This document shows positions 33,687 to 42,647 of a stretch of 64,000 nt of DNA, one piece after another. The notes below the pieces were generated by a model. It did not search any database. It saw only the letters and a program-made list of their open reading frames with translations, and was not told the DNA's origin. Each line of letters begins with the position of its first letter. Within the stretch, counting starts at the first letter, position 1. This stretch comes from Gammaproteobacteria bacterium (lineage in GTDB: Bacteria > Pseudomonadota > Gammaproteobacteria > Ga0077536), in the NCBI GenBank assembly GCA_016191285.1, contig JACPPA010000047.1, positions 18,636-82,635 on the forward strand. Reading direction: 5' to 3'. The translations under genes and the position numbers were made by a program.

Positions 33687-33833
33687 ATGAAAAAAGCAAC
33701 CATCCGTAAAGCAGGCATCGCAGCGCTGTCGATAATGTTTCTGGTAAGCACCGGCGCCATGGCGGCGACCAAGCACAAGTGCAAAAAAGGCCAACACTGG
33801 GATGTCACGGCGAAAATGTGCGTAAAGAAGTAG
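33687..33833 (+). CDS. small secreted Cys-pair protein (48 aa)
   Basis: Short gene with a perfect ribosome site (AGGAGG, 33673-33678, 8 nt upstream of ATG). It encodes a clear Sec signal peptide (basic MKKATIRKAG, hydrophobic IAALSIMFLVSTG, cleavage after AMA) and a 22-residue mature peptide ATKHKCKKGQHWDV + TAKMCVKK. The mature peptide is strongly basic, with two Cys ten residues apart that could form a disulfide. No family is assigned; a Cys-GQxWD-Cys arrangement occurs in small exported proteins of unknown role. It is alone, followed by a hairpin. Confidence 0.75.
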   Translation: MKKATIRKAGIAALSIMFLVSTGAMAATKHKCKKGQHWDVTAKMCVKK

Positions 33834-33854
33834 CAATTTGTAATTCGATTGCTT

Positions 33855-33883
33855 ACAGCGGTGTGGCGTTTGCTCGCCGCTGT
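33855..33883 (+). terminator. possible terminator hairpin after the small secreted protein
   Basis: Inverted repeat ACAGCGG / CCGCTGT with a 15-nt loop, 22 bp after the stop codon. No T-run follows, so it is a weak terminator call; it lies between convergent genes. Confidence 0.35.
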
Positions 33884-33906
33884 GGGCGATCGCCCGCCAA
33901 ATCGAA

Positions 33907-34430
33907 TTATTGAAACGCCGGCATGATCTCATTCGCGAATTGATCGATCGTCGCCGTCGTATCGAGAATCGGCTGCACTGCCACCTGGTGCACACCCGCT
34001 GCATGCATCTGGCGAATGGACTCGATCACTTGCTCCTTGGTGCCGACCAAAGTTGTCGCGCGCATGATTTTTTCAGTCATCAAGGCTGCGTGCTCCGGCC
34101 GGAGCTTTTGTAAATATCCGCTATAGAGTTTGATGTGCCGCGTCTCGACCGGCGCCACCGGTTCTTTGTAGACGTTGGCGAACGCCATCAATTCCTGGCG
34201 AAAATCGGCCGGTAGCACTTCTGGATTGGTATGCGTCGATAACGCGAAGATGTTGCTGCTGGAGGCGACCATCGGCCCCACCGCCTCGCGCACCTCCCGA
34301 CTGCCGATGTCCTGCGCGTTTTTCGTCAAATAAAATCATATAACCAGGCATGCGAGTAACCGCGGGCTTCGGCGTGCCGTACTTGCGTGGCCGCCTTGAC
34401 CGAACCCATGAAGACAAATCCAAAGTCCAT
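33907..34430 (-). pseudogene. LLM class flavin-dependent oxidoreductase, internally deleted
   Basis: Remnant of a luciferase-like oxidoreductase. It keeps an intact ribosome site (AGGAG) and start at 34430 (MDFGFVFMGSVKAATQVRH ... HAWLYDFI), then hits a stop after 34 residues. A C-terminal part continues in another frame (FYLTKNAQDIGSREVREAV ... TIDQFANEIMPAF, 33907-34329). Intact relatives are about 340 residues, so some 150-170 codons are missing, at or near GATTTTATTTGACG. It follows the ABC transporter gene by 12 bp on the same strand. Confidence 0.8.
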
Positions 34431-34442
34431 CGTTAACTCCTG

Positions 34443-36218
34443 CTAAATTCCAAACTGCAACGCGGCTAACTTGGCGTAAAGCCCGTCACGGGCAACCAGC
34501 TCTGTGTGCGTACCGTGTTCCACGATTCGTCCATGATCAAAGACCACGATGCGATCGACATTTTGCACCGTCGCCAGGCGGTGCGCGATGATCAACGTCG
34601 TATGCTCGCGCATGAGTTCAGATAATGCGAGTTGCACCAAGCGCTCGGACTCCGAGTCGAGGCTGCTCGTTGCCTCGTCGAGCAACAGAACTGGCCGGCG
34701 CGCGAGCACGGCGCGCGCGATCGCCAGTCGCTGGCGTTGGCCGCCGGATAAGCGGACTCCGCGCTCACCTAATTCGGTGCGGATCCCATCCGGCATGGGT
34801 TCAATGAACTCCCAGGCATAGGCGGCGCGACAGGCTGCGATCACATCCTCTTCGCTGGCGTCGGGACGTCCGTAACGCACATTGTCGGCGACGCTCGCGG
34901 CGAATATCACCGGCTCCTGTGGCACGAGTGCGAACGCATTGCGCAAGACCCGCGGGTCCAGGGTTCGATGGTCGACTCCGTCAATGGTGAGATTCCCTTG
35001 ATCGGGATCGTAGTAGCGCAACAGCAATTGAAATAATGTGGTTTTGCCGGCGCCCGAGGGTCCCACGATCGCGACCTTCTCGCCCGGCGCGATTTCAAGT
35101 GAAACATCGCGCAAAGCCGGGGTTGCCGGGCGTGTCGGATACGCAAACGTGACATGCGTGAGACTCACCGCGCCGCGCGCCGGAACCGGCAATTGAGCTG
35201 GCGTTGCTGGCGCCGTAATGGCAGACGGCGTCGCAAGAAGTTCGAGTAACCGTTCGGCGGCGCCAGCCGCGCGTTGCAGATCGCCGAACACTTCAGCCAC
35301 CGCACCGACGGCACCGGCCACCAGCACCGCGTAAAACACAAAGGCCGAAAGATCACCCGCCGAAATGCGGCCCGCAACCACATCGTGCCCACCGATCCAT
35401 AGAATGACACCGATGGCGCCAAAGGCGAGAAACAGCACCTGGGTCACCATCAGTGCACGCAGGCGGATGCGGTGCTGCGCGGTCGTGAAATGCGCTTCGA
35501 CGCGTGCGCCGAACAGCGCGCGATCGTGGATCTCGTGGGCGTAGGCTTGCACGGTGCGGATCTCGTGCAGCGTTTCGTCGATATAGGCGGCGACCTCGGC
35601 GACTCGGTCCTGACTCGCGCGCGATAATTTGCGCACGCGCCGGCCAAAAATCATCATTGGCAGGAAGACCAGCGGCACGCAGATCAGAACCAGCGTGGTG
35701 AGTTTCAGCGACGTGATCGCGAGCATGATCAACGCCCCAATCATCAACAAAAAATTGCGCAGTGCGAAGGAGGCCGAAGAGCCCACCACGACTTCCAGCA
35801 ATGCCGTGTCATTGGTCAGGCGCGAAATAATTTCGCCGGTGCGCGTCAGCTCGAAAAACGCCGGTGACAATTCGAGGATATGGTCGAACACGCCGCGCCG
35901 GATATCCGCGGTAACGCGCTCACCCAACCACGTCACTAGATAGAATCGGCAATAGGTCGCTAGCGCCATCACCGTAATCACCACCAAAAGTCCTAGCAAT
36001 GCCTGATCGAGCAGGCCTGGATTACCTTTGGCGATGCCGTGATCGATCACGCGGCGCAGGCCTTGGCCGATGGCTAACACGCTGGCGGCCGCGATGACGA
36101 GCGCCACGGCGGCGCCTATGACTCGCAGCCGATATGGCCGGACATAAGTCCACAGCATGCGGAGCTGACGCAGATCCTTCGATGGTGCGCGACGTTCTAT
36201 TGCGGTGGCTGGCGGCAT
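34443..36218 (-). CDS. ABC transporter, fused permease-ATPase (MsbA/LPS- or multidrug-type exporter)
   Basis: Half-transporter acting as a homodimer in the inner membrane. Six membrane helices in about residues 30-310 (of 591 from ATG 36218; an in-frame TTG at 36266 would add 16). The nucleotide-binding domain has Walker A GPSGAGKTT, Q-loop LVPQEPVIFA, signature RLSGGQRQRLAIARA, Walker B VLLLDEATSSLD and H-loop IIAHRL. The coupling segment with YIDETLHEIRTVQAYAHE is typical of ABCB-type exporters. Divergent from pgm. Confidence 0.92.
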   Translation of the reverse strand: MPPATAIERRAPSKDLRQLRMLWTYVRPYRLRVIGAAVALVIAAASVLAIGQGLRRVIDHGIAKGNPGLLDQALLGLLVVITVMALATYCRFYLVTWLGERVTADIRRGVFDHILELSPAFFELTRTGEIISRLTNDTALLEVVVGSSASFALRNFLLMIGALIMLAITSLKLTTLVLICVPLVFLPMMIFGRRVRKLSRASQDRVAEVAAYIDETLHEIRTVQAYAHEIHDRALFGARVEAHFTTAQHRIRLRALMVTQVLFLAFGAIGVILWIGGHDVVAGRISAGDLSAFVFYAVLVAGAVGAVAEVFGDLQRAAGAAERLLELLATPSAITAPATPAQLPVPARGAVSLTHVTFAYPTRPATPALRDVSLEIAPGEKVAIVGPSGAGKTTLFQLLLRYYDPDQGNLTIDGVDHRTLDPRVLRNAFALVPQEPVIFAASVADNVRYGRPDASEEDVIAACRAAYAWEFIEPMPDGIRTELGERGVRLSGGQRQRLAIARAVLARRPVLLLDEATSSLDSESERLVQLALSELMREHTTLIIAHRLATVQNVDRIVVFDHGRIVEHGTHTELVARDGLYAKLAALQFGI

Positions 36219-36291
36219 CGTGTTGGCGTGGGAGATGAAGTTGAGTTCGGCTATGCTTGTCCGCAAGGCCTAATGTCGAGACCCGTTGATT

Positions 36292-37935
36292 ATGACAGTG
36301 CACCCGCAAGCCGGCTATCCGCTCGCGCCGCATGAACTCGTTGATGTCGCACACTTGGTGAGTGCGTATTACACGGGGGCACCGGATCCCGGCGTGCCCG
36401 GGGAGCGCGTGGCGTTCGGTACCTCGGGCCATCGTGGCTCGGCATTCGCCCGGAGTTTCAATGAAGCGCACATATTGGCGATCACGCAGGCAATCTGCGA
36501 ATACCGCCACGCCCAGTCGATCACCGGGCCACTCTATCTCGGCATGGACACGCATGCGTTATCCACACCCGCGCATGCCACTGCGCTCGAAGTGCTCGCG
36601 GCTAATCGTGTCACCGTGATGATCGCCGCGGACGATGAATACACGCCAACCCCCGCGGTCTCGCACGCGATCCTGACGTACAACCGCGAGCGCTCCAGCG
36701 GATTTTCCGATGGCATCCTCATCACGCCATCGCACAATCCACCGCAGGACGGCGGTTTCAAATATAACCCGCCCCACGGCGGTCCTGCGGGCACCGACGT
36801 GACCACTTGGATTGAGCAACGCGCGAATCACTTGCTTAGCGATTTGGCGACGGTGCGACGGATACCGCTCGCGCGCGCTTTAGGCTGCGCGACCACGCAT
36901 CGACATGATTATTTGCATGCTTACGTGAAGGATCTGGCGTCGGCCATCGATTTTGACGCGATTCGCGGCGCCGACGTGGTTTTTGGCGTCGACCCGCTGG
37001 GCGGCGCTGGCGTGCACTATTGGCCGCTGATCGCCGAGCTCCACGGAATTAAACTCGACGTGGTCAACACTCTGGTCGATCCCACGTTTCGGTTTCTTCC
37101 GCGCGACTGGGATGGTCAATTGCGCATGGATCCGTCGTCGCGTTATGTCATGCAAGGCCTGATCGCCTTACAAAGCAAATTCGAAGTCGCCTTTGCCTGC
37201 GATGCCGATCATGATCGGCATGGGATCGTCACCAGGAGCGCGGGACTGCTACCGCCCAATCATTATCTAGCCGTCGCGGTGGATTACTTGCTCACCCATC
37301 GGCCACATTGGCCACGGTCAGCGGCTATTGGCAAGACGCTGGTCAGCAGCAGCATGCTCGATCGCGTAACAGCGAAGCATGGGCGTGAAATTTACGAAGT
37401 GCCGGTCGGCTTCAAATGGTTTGTCGAAGGTTTGCACCACGGGACGCTGGCCTTCGGTGGCGAAGAAAGCGCGGGAGCTGCGTTCTTGCGTCGCGACGGC
37501 CGCGTGTGGACCACCGACAAGGATGGGATCTTGTTAAATTTACTGGCCGCTGAAATGACCGCGACGACCGGCCGCGATCCAGGCGCGCTCTACCGTACGC
37601 TCACTGCCGAATTCGGCGCACCCTGCTACGACCGCATCGATGCACCCGCTAGCCCCGCGCAAAAAGATCGACTAAAAAAACTATCACCCGCGGCCGTTGC
37701 GCAAAGGGAACTCGCGGGCGCACCCATCACGCAGATCTTGACGCAGGCACCGGGCAATCAAGAAGCGATCGGCGGCTTGAAAGTCGTCACCGCCGACGGC
37801 TGGTTCGCCGCACGGCCCTCCGGTACCGAGAACGTTTATAAGATTTACGCCGAGAGTTTTCGCGATGCGCGACATTTACGCGAAATTCAGGACGAGGCGC
37901 AGACATTGATCACCAGCGCAATTGGAACTGACTGA
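36292..37935 (+). CDS. pgm: phosphoglucomutase (alpha-D-glucose-specific)
   Basis: Interconverts glucose 1-phosphate and glucose 6-phosphate. 547 residues, similar to E. coli Pgm. Motifs: VAFGTSGHRGSA, active-site TPSHNPPQDGGFKYN with Ser147 (the phosphoserine), metal loop CDADHDRHG, sugar loop FGGEESAG and phosphate-binding RPSGTENVYKIYAESF. A TTG at 36286 is an alternative start two codons upstream. It shares a short spacer (about 20-75 bp) with the divergent ABC gene. Confidence 0.95.
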   Translation: MTVHPQAGYPLAPHELVDVAHLVSAYYTGAPDPGVPGERVAFGTSGHRGSAFARSFNEAHILAITQAICEYRHAQSITGPLYLGMDTHALSTPAHATALEVLAANRVTVMIAADDEYTPTPAVSHAILTYNRERSSGFSDGILITPSHNPPQDGGFKYNPPHGGPAGTDVTTWIEQRANHLLSDLATVRRIPLARALGCATTHRHDYLHAYVKDLASAIDFDAIRGADVVFGVDPLGGAGVHYWPLIAELHGIKLDVVNTLVDPTFRFLPRDWDGQLRMDPSSRYVMQGLIALQSKFEVAFACDADHDRHGIVTRSAGLLPPNHYLAVAVDYLLTHRPHWPRSAAIGKTLVSSSMLDRVTAKHGREIYEVPVGFKWFVEGLHHGTLAFGGEESAGAAFLRRDGRVWTTDKDGILLNLLAAEMTATTGRDPGALYRTLTAEFGAPCYDRIDAPASPAQKDRLKKLSPAAVAQRELAGAPITQILTQAPGNQEAIGGLKVVTADGWFAARPSGTENVYKIYAESFRDARHLREIQDEAQTLITSAIGTD

Positions 37936-38004
37936 CGCGTTTCGCCGCCTTTCCCAATCGGCCCCGATTCAATCAATCGCGGGCGCTGCGCGGCAATACT
38001 CGGC

Positions 38005-38847
38005 CTATTCCGGAATCAACCAGCGCACCCCACTCGGCGCACTGGCATCGGCCTTGAGCACTCGGCGCAGCCATGGCAGCAAGCGTTTTAACTGCGCGTC
38101 GAGTTGGTACGGTGGATTGATGATGACCAAACCCGAGCCGGTTAAGCCGCCATCGGCCTTGGGCGGACGCATTGAGAATTCCACACTGAGCATGCGCCGA
38201 ATGCCAGTAGTGACCAGCCGTCTGAGGATTTGATCGGCGGCTGCGCGATCGAGGATTGGGTACCACAGGATATACACCCCGGTCGCCCACCGCTGCACCG
38301 CATCGGTCAACAGCGCAATCACGGCTTTGTACTCGGTCTTGATCTCGTACGACGGATCGATCAACACCACGCCGCGCCTTTCGAGTGGGGGCACAAACGC
38401 TTTTAGTAATTCGTAACCGTCGCCATGTTCGATGCGGGCGTTGGGCGCCTGCGCCAGCGCCTCGACCAACAATCCATGATCGACCGGGTGGCGCTCGATC
38501 AAGACCATGCGATCATGCGGGCGTAACAACTGCCGTGCGAGAAGCGGTGATCCAGGGTAATAACGCAAGGCAGGCGAGCGATTTTCAGCACGTAGCGCAG
38601 CAAAGTAATCGTGTATTAACTCCGGCACGTCGTCGCGGGCCCACGCCCGCAGAATTCCGTCGCGCGACTCAGCCGTTTTCTCGGCGGCCGGGGACCAGAG
38701 ATCGTAACGGCCCGCGCCAGCATGGGTATCGATGTAACACAGTGGCGTGTCCTTGCGCTGTAGTGCGCGCAAAACAAGCGTTAGCACACTGTGTTTGAAC
38801 ACATCGGCGTGATTACCGGCATGGTAGGCGTGGCGGTAACTCAACAC
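38005..38847 (-). CDS. rlmJ: 23S rRNA (adenine(2030)-N6)-methyltransferase RlmJ
   Basis: 280-residue SAM-dependent methyltransferase for A2030 of 23S rRNA. N-terminal MLSYRHAYHAGNHADVFKH is diagnostic. It has GAGRYDL, IERHP and the NPPY-type catalytic motif, here D164-P-S-Y-E, where E. coli RlmJ has DPPY; the second Pro is replaced by Ser. C-terminal LVIINPPYQLD is intact. Convergent with pgm and divergent from the LLM gene. Confidence 0.95.
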   Translation of the reverse strand: MLSYRHAYHAGNHADVFKHSVLTLVLRALQRKDTPLCYIDTHAGAGRYDLWSPAAEKTAESRDGILRAWARDDVPELIHDYFAALRAENRSPALRYYPGSPLLARQLLRPHDRMVLIERHPVDHGLLVEALAQAPNARIEHGDGYELLKAFVPPLERRGVVLIDPSYEIKTEYKAVIALLTDAVQRWATGVYILWYPILDRAAADQILRRLVTTGIRRMLSVEFSMRPPKADGGLTGSGLVIINPPYQLDAQLKRLLPWLRRVLKADASAPSGVRWLIPE

Positions 38848-39000
38848 CGGAATTCTCCTAGTTTACGTTTATAAATGACGGTGTTGCGCTGCATCAACAG
38901 TACGCGCGGCTTGCCGAAATTGAACTGCAAGTGTAACGTCCAACGCGCGGTGTCCCTACCGCATGAGCCCTAGTAGAAGAACAATCTTGGAGACTGCCCA

Positions 39001-40041
39001 ATGAGTTTACGCTTCGGTGTTCTGTGGCCATTTCGTAATCCCGAATTCGCGCGCGTACCTTGGGAATCCCTCTACCGTTCGCATCTCGATCTCGTGGTCG
39101 ATTCAGAAGCCATGGGCTACGACGACGCCTGGCTAACCGAGCATCATTTTGTTGACGATGGCTATTCGCCGTCACTCTTACCCATCGCGGCCGCCATTGC
39201 GGCGCGCACGTCGCGGATCCGGATTGGTACTTTTCTAGTGCTGCTGCCCTTACATAATCCAGTTCGCATCGCGGAAGACACCGCGACCGTTGACCTCATT
39301 TCCAACGGCCGCTTTGAACTCGGCGTCGGTCTTGGCTATCGCCGCGAAGAGTTTTCCGATCAAGGCATCTCGCACACCGAACGGGGCGCGCGACTGCAAG
39401 AAGGTATCGCGGTCGTCCAACGTCTCTTGAGCGGCGAATCGGTCACGTTCAATGGCAAATTCAGCCAACTGAAGAATATTCAGATCGTCCCGCCTGCACT
39501 CCAACGTCCGCATCCGCCAATCTGGCTCGGGGCAATCGCGCCGAAGGCGATCGAACGTGCCGCGAAGATGGGGTTTCACTTCCAAGCGGTGGGTTCGACA
39601 ATGTTGGATAAGATGTATGACGACGCGCTACGCGCCGCCAGTCGCAATCCACAAGACTACAACATCGCGCAATTGCGTGCCGTGTATGTGGCGCCGAGCC
39701 GCGAACAGGCATGGGAATTAGCCGCCAAACCGTTGCACTACATGGCGAGCTGCTACGCGAAATGGTTCTCGGAAGCGAACGACAAGCCGGGCGACGACAA
39801 GGCCTTACAGGGAATCCCAAGCGTCCATGAGATGATCAAGAAGCAGCACTTCAGCTTTTTTGGTGAAGACGCGATCGTCGGCACGCCCAAGGACGCTTGC
39901 GAAATGATTGCCGACTACACCAAACGCGGCCGTGTCACGCACTTGGTGACAGCGCAAGCACTACCCGGACTTAGCCCGCATCACGTGCGCGCCAGCATGG
40001 AACTCTTCAGCAAGGAAGTGGCGCCACGCTTCAGGTCTTAG
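39001..40041 (+). CDS. LLM class flavin-dependent oxidoreductase
   Basis: 346-residue TIM-barrel of the bacterial luciferase family. Typical segments: DSEAMGYDDAWLTEHHFVDDGYSPSLLPIAAAIAARTSRIRIGTF, LVLLPLHNPVRIAEDTATVDLISNGRFELGVGLGYRREEF and RPHPPIWLGAIAP. A GGAG site lies about 10 nt upstream. Flavin may be FMNH2 or F420; the substrate is unknown. It stands alone between rlmJ and a terminator, and is one of five LLM-family loci in the window. Confidence 0.9.
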   Translation: MSLRFGVLWPFRNPEFARVPWESLYRSHLDLVVDSEAMGYDDAWLTEHHFVDDGYSPSLLPIAAAIAARTSRIRIGTFLVLLPLHNPVRIAEDTATVDLISNGRFELGVGLGYRREEFSDQGISHTERGARLQEGIAVVQRLLSGESVTFNGKFSQLKNIQIVPPALQRPHPPIWLGAIAPKAIERAAKMGFHFQAVGSTMLDKMYDDALRAASRNPQDYNIAQLRAVYVAPSREQAWELAAKPLHYMASCYAKWFSEANDKPGDDKALQGIPSVHEMIKKQHFSFFGEDAIVGTPKDACEMIADYTKRGRVTHLVTAQALPGLSPHHVRASMELFSKEVAPRFRS

Positions 40042-40077
40042 CACGACAACAACGACGACATCCTAGTGAGATCTCAT

Positions 40078-40106
40078 CCGAGGTGCCTCGAGCCCAGGCA
40101 CCTCGG
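40078..40106. terminator. bidirectional intrinsic terminator
   Basis: Perfect 11-bp stem CCGAGGTGCCT / AGGCACCTCGG with a 7-nt loop, followed by ACACTTTT. It sits midway between the convergent LLM gene and the SLT gene, so it probably serves both directions. Confidence 0.72.
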
Positions 40107-40145
40107 ACACTTTTCGTTACGCACTTTTGAGATACGTTCTGGCGA

Positions 40146-41963
40146 CTACGAGCCGTAGCATTCCTTGACGACCTGGTCGCTCGTCACGCCTTCGCGCTTC
40201 AGTGCGAGGTATTTCTTCCAGAACGCCGCATCGATTTTACGTAAGCCTTCATTCGTTCCGCGGATCCGATAGCGTTTCAGGTGACTCGGGCCTCCGTTGT
40301 AAACCGCATAACTCGCGCGCGCCAAATTATCGATGCCGCCCGGCGCTTCGTACTCGCGTTTTCTGATCGCGAAATCGACGAGGTAATGCACTAAAATCTC
40401 GTTGCCAGCGCGGGCGTTATATCCGACATCGTTTAACAGCGCTTGCAGGTCGTAGATCCCGCGCCAAACATGCGTGTTGACCTGCATGATGCCGACCGAG
40501 CCCGACACCGACCGAATCGTCTGCACCGTATGCTCCTTTAACACGTACTGTCGCCAGCACGTCTCCTGCCAAGCGGTTGCGCGCAGTAGCGTTTGATAAA
40601 CCGCAGCGTACGGCGGTTGCACCTTCCCGCGCCCAAGTTCGACACTAGCGATCTGTTCAAATAACGTGGCGACGACGGTTAAATACTGATCGAGATCAGA
40701 ACTCTCTGGAACCCAACCGTCGAGGCGTTGGCTGAGTGCCGGATCGATACCCGACGCGGCCTCGGCGCTCCGAACTACGTGCCACCACGGTTGCCGCGGG
40801 TTTCCGGCCTGCGCAAACTCTGGGTCGAACCCCAACACGGTTCGCAGCCCCGGATCAACTGCGATCGAATAAGCGAGTGCCGAATCATCGACCGCGGGCA
40901 ACAACGTGCGGGCGAGTCGGCGGAGCGCATTGGCGTCGAGCGTCAAGCCGAACTGCGGTGCCGCCGATTGCAGCGTGCGCCAGATTTCGGCCGCTGAAAT
41001 AAAGCCCAAATAGCGCAACGCGTCCACGCCGGGTACACGAGTCGCTAGTTGAAGAAACAGTGGCGCGAGTCGCGTCCAGGTTTTCACGAAAAGGGCGGGC
41101 ACCGGATCGACTGCGCTATCGGTCGAAAGGATTGTGACTAAATCATGTCGCCCATCGAGCAAGGCGGCGCCGAGTGTCGTGGTCAAGGATTCGTCCGCGT
41201 CCACCGCCACCGTTTTAATGAGCCACGTGGCGAATCCTTCCCAGGTTTGCCACGCATTCCGCAAGCGCTCCAGCTCGTCCCCCGTCAACGCCGGTTCCGG
41301 CGCGGACACCTGCCAATCAGCAGGAATCGGCGGCACTGTCAGCGCAATTTGCACATTCAGCGTTTCAGCGGCAACCACCACCGCCTTGATCCGCAGCGAA
41401 TCGAACATCGATCCCACTGCTGCATCGCTCGTACTCGCTTGCACGAATTCGCGTGCGCTGCCGAGGGTGGGGGACAGATCGAGCACTACCCCCGCCAAGC
41501 GCGGGTGCGCATATTGTTTGACCCAGGCCCACACCACACCAGGAACACTCGTGCGCTTACCGTTACGGTCGAGGATATTGGAATCGACGACGCGAAAACC
41601 GATGCCGACGCGACCGTTAACGAGATACGGTTCTTCATTCGTCTCCAGAACCCCGCTCCAGTCGAATAGGAATAAACATTGACCAGCGGCGAGTGGCGTT
41701 CCGGCATGGGCGGTCAGCGTGGTCAGCACTCGCACTCGCTGGCGCCCACCGCTTTCAACTCTAGCTTCGGACAAAGTCAGCGTATTGCAGGCGCCTTGAC
41801 CCTCGAACACGCGCACGGTTTGCGCCGGTCCGATGAACACCTGGGCAATGAGCGCATCTTGCACAATGCGATAGGGCACCGGCAACGTAACCAATGCTTC
41901 GTCGGCGTGTGCGCACCGACTCCCAAGTAAGACTGCGATTAATAGCCATCGCGTCATCGACAT
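40146..41963 (-). CDS. periplasmic lytic transglycosylase (SLT domain) with long N-terminal region
   Basis: 605 residues with a signal peptide (MTRWLLIAVLLGSRCAHA, ATG 41963 or 41957). The C-terminal 140 residues are a transglycosylase SLT domain: RATAWQETCWRQYV with the catalytic Glu, SGSVGIMQVNTHVWRGIYDL, a helix for N-A-bonded glycan binding, and ASYAVYNGGPSHLKRYR. The first about 450 residues match no domain I recognise. It should cleave peptidoglycan glycan strands to 1,6-anhydro-MurNAc ends. Single gene, convergent with the LLM gene. Confidence 0.85.
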   Translation of the reverse strand: MSMTRWLLIAVLLGSRCAHADEALVTLPVPYRIVQDALIAQVFIGPAQTVRVFEGQGACNTLTLSEARVESGGRQRVRVLTTLTAHAGTPLAAGQCLFLFDWSGVLETNEEPYLVNGRVGIGFRVVDSNILDRNGKRTSVPGVVWAWVKQYAHPRLAGVVLDLSPTLGSAREFVQASTSDAAVGSMFDSLRIKAVVVAAETLNVQIALTVPPIPADWQVSAPEPALTGDELERLRNAWQTWEGFATWLIKTVAVDADESLTTTLGAALLDGRHDLVTILSTDSAVDPVPALFVKTWTRLAPLFLQLATRVPGVDALRYLGFISAAEIWRTLQSAAPQFGLTLDANALRRLARTLLPAVDDSALAYSIAVDPGLRTVLGFDPEFAQAGNPRQPWWHVVRSAEAASGIDPALSQRLDGWVPESSDLDQYLTVVATLFEQIASVELGRGKVQPPYAAVYQTLLRATAWQETCWRQYVLKEHTVQTIRSVSGSVGIMQVNTHVWRGIYDLQALLNDVGYNARAGNEILVHYLVDFAIRKREYEAPGGIDNLARASYAVYNGGPSHLKRYRIRGTNEGLRKIDAAFWKKYLALKREGVTSDQVVKECYGS

Positions 41964-42022
41964 GTGCCGGTGATAACGCCGTTACCGCCTGCCCCCACCC
42001 GTTTCGGGGCGGGAGTATAAGG

Positions 42023-42625
42023 TCATTTTGGGGTTACGCCGAAAGCCTGCCGTTGCGCCATAAAGGTTTCGACATTGCACGCCATAATCAGCAAATCATG
42101 GTATTCGCCGTCGCGATCGCGCACTTCATCTTTCAGCAGCGCTTCGGCTTGAAATCCCAGTTCCTGAAACAACGCACGCGCACCGACTTGATCGGGCGTC
42201 ATCCGCGCAACGACTTTTTCCACGCCTAAGGCCAGCGCCATGTTGAAGGCTTCGCGGGTTAGCAGACGTCCTAGTCCCGCACCGCGGACTCGGGCAGCGG
42301 TCGCGACCCTGAGGTCACCTACATGCGCCGACCAATCAAGTTCGGTGAGATGAATAGAAGAGTATCCAGCCACACCTTCCGCGTCTTCGCACAAAATCGT
42401 GTGCATGGCGCCGCGGCGGACGGCGTCAATCCAGCGGTTGACGCCTTCTGGCTTGGTAATATCGCGGCGCATGAACAACAAATCGTGCGGCGATAGCCCC
42501 AACGCAAATTGCTGCAGCAACGGCGCGTCAGTCGGCGCCATTTGGCGCAACGTGAAAGATTTATCTTTGAGTTTTACCTTCAATGGGTACTGCTTGAGCG
42601 CCATGGTCGCATTCGCGTTAGTCAT
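42023..42625 (-). CDS. GNAT family N-acetyltransferase
   Basis: 200 residues from ATG 42625, which has AGGAG at 42640-42636; an earlier in-frame ATG would overlap phaC. GNAT core: FTLRQMAPTDAPLL, VGDLRVATAARVRGAGLGRLL (acetyl-CoA loop RxxGxG/A) and ALFQELGFQAEALLKDEV. The substrate is unknown. It is the last gene of the PHA cluster, 22 bp after phaC, so it may act on a PHA-related protein or metabolite (inference). Confidence 0.82.
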   Translation of the reverse strand: MTNANATMALKQYPLKVKLKDKSFTLRQMAPTDAPLLQQFALGLSPHDLLFMRRDITKPEGVNRWIDAVRRGAMHTILCEDAEGVAGYSSIHLTELDWSAHVGDLRVATAARVRGAGLGRLLTREAFNMALALGVEKVVARMTPDQVGARALFQELGFQAEALLKDEVRDRDGEYHDLLIMACNVETFMAQRQAFGVTPK

Positions 42626-42647
42626 CGTTTTGATTCTCCTGCATTTC

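Noticed and set aside
34121..34423. 100-codon minus-strand frame over the decayed LLM gene
   Set aside because: It is the third frame through the remnant; neither its start nor its end matches LLM sequence.
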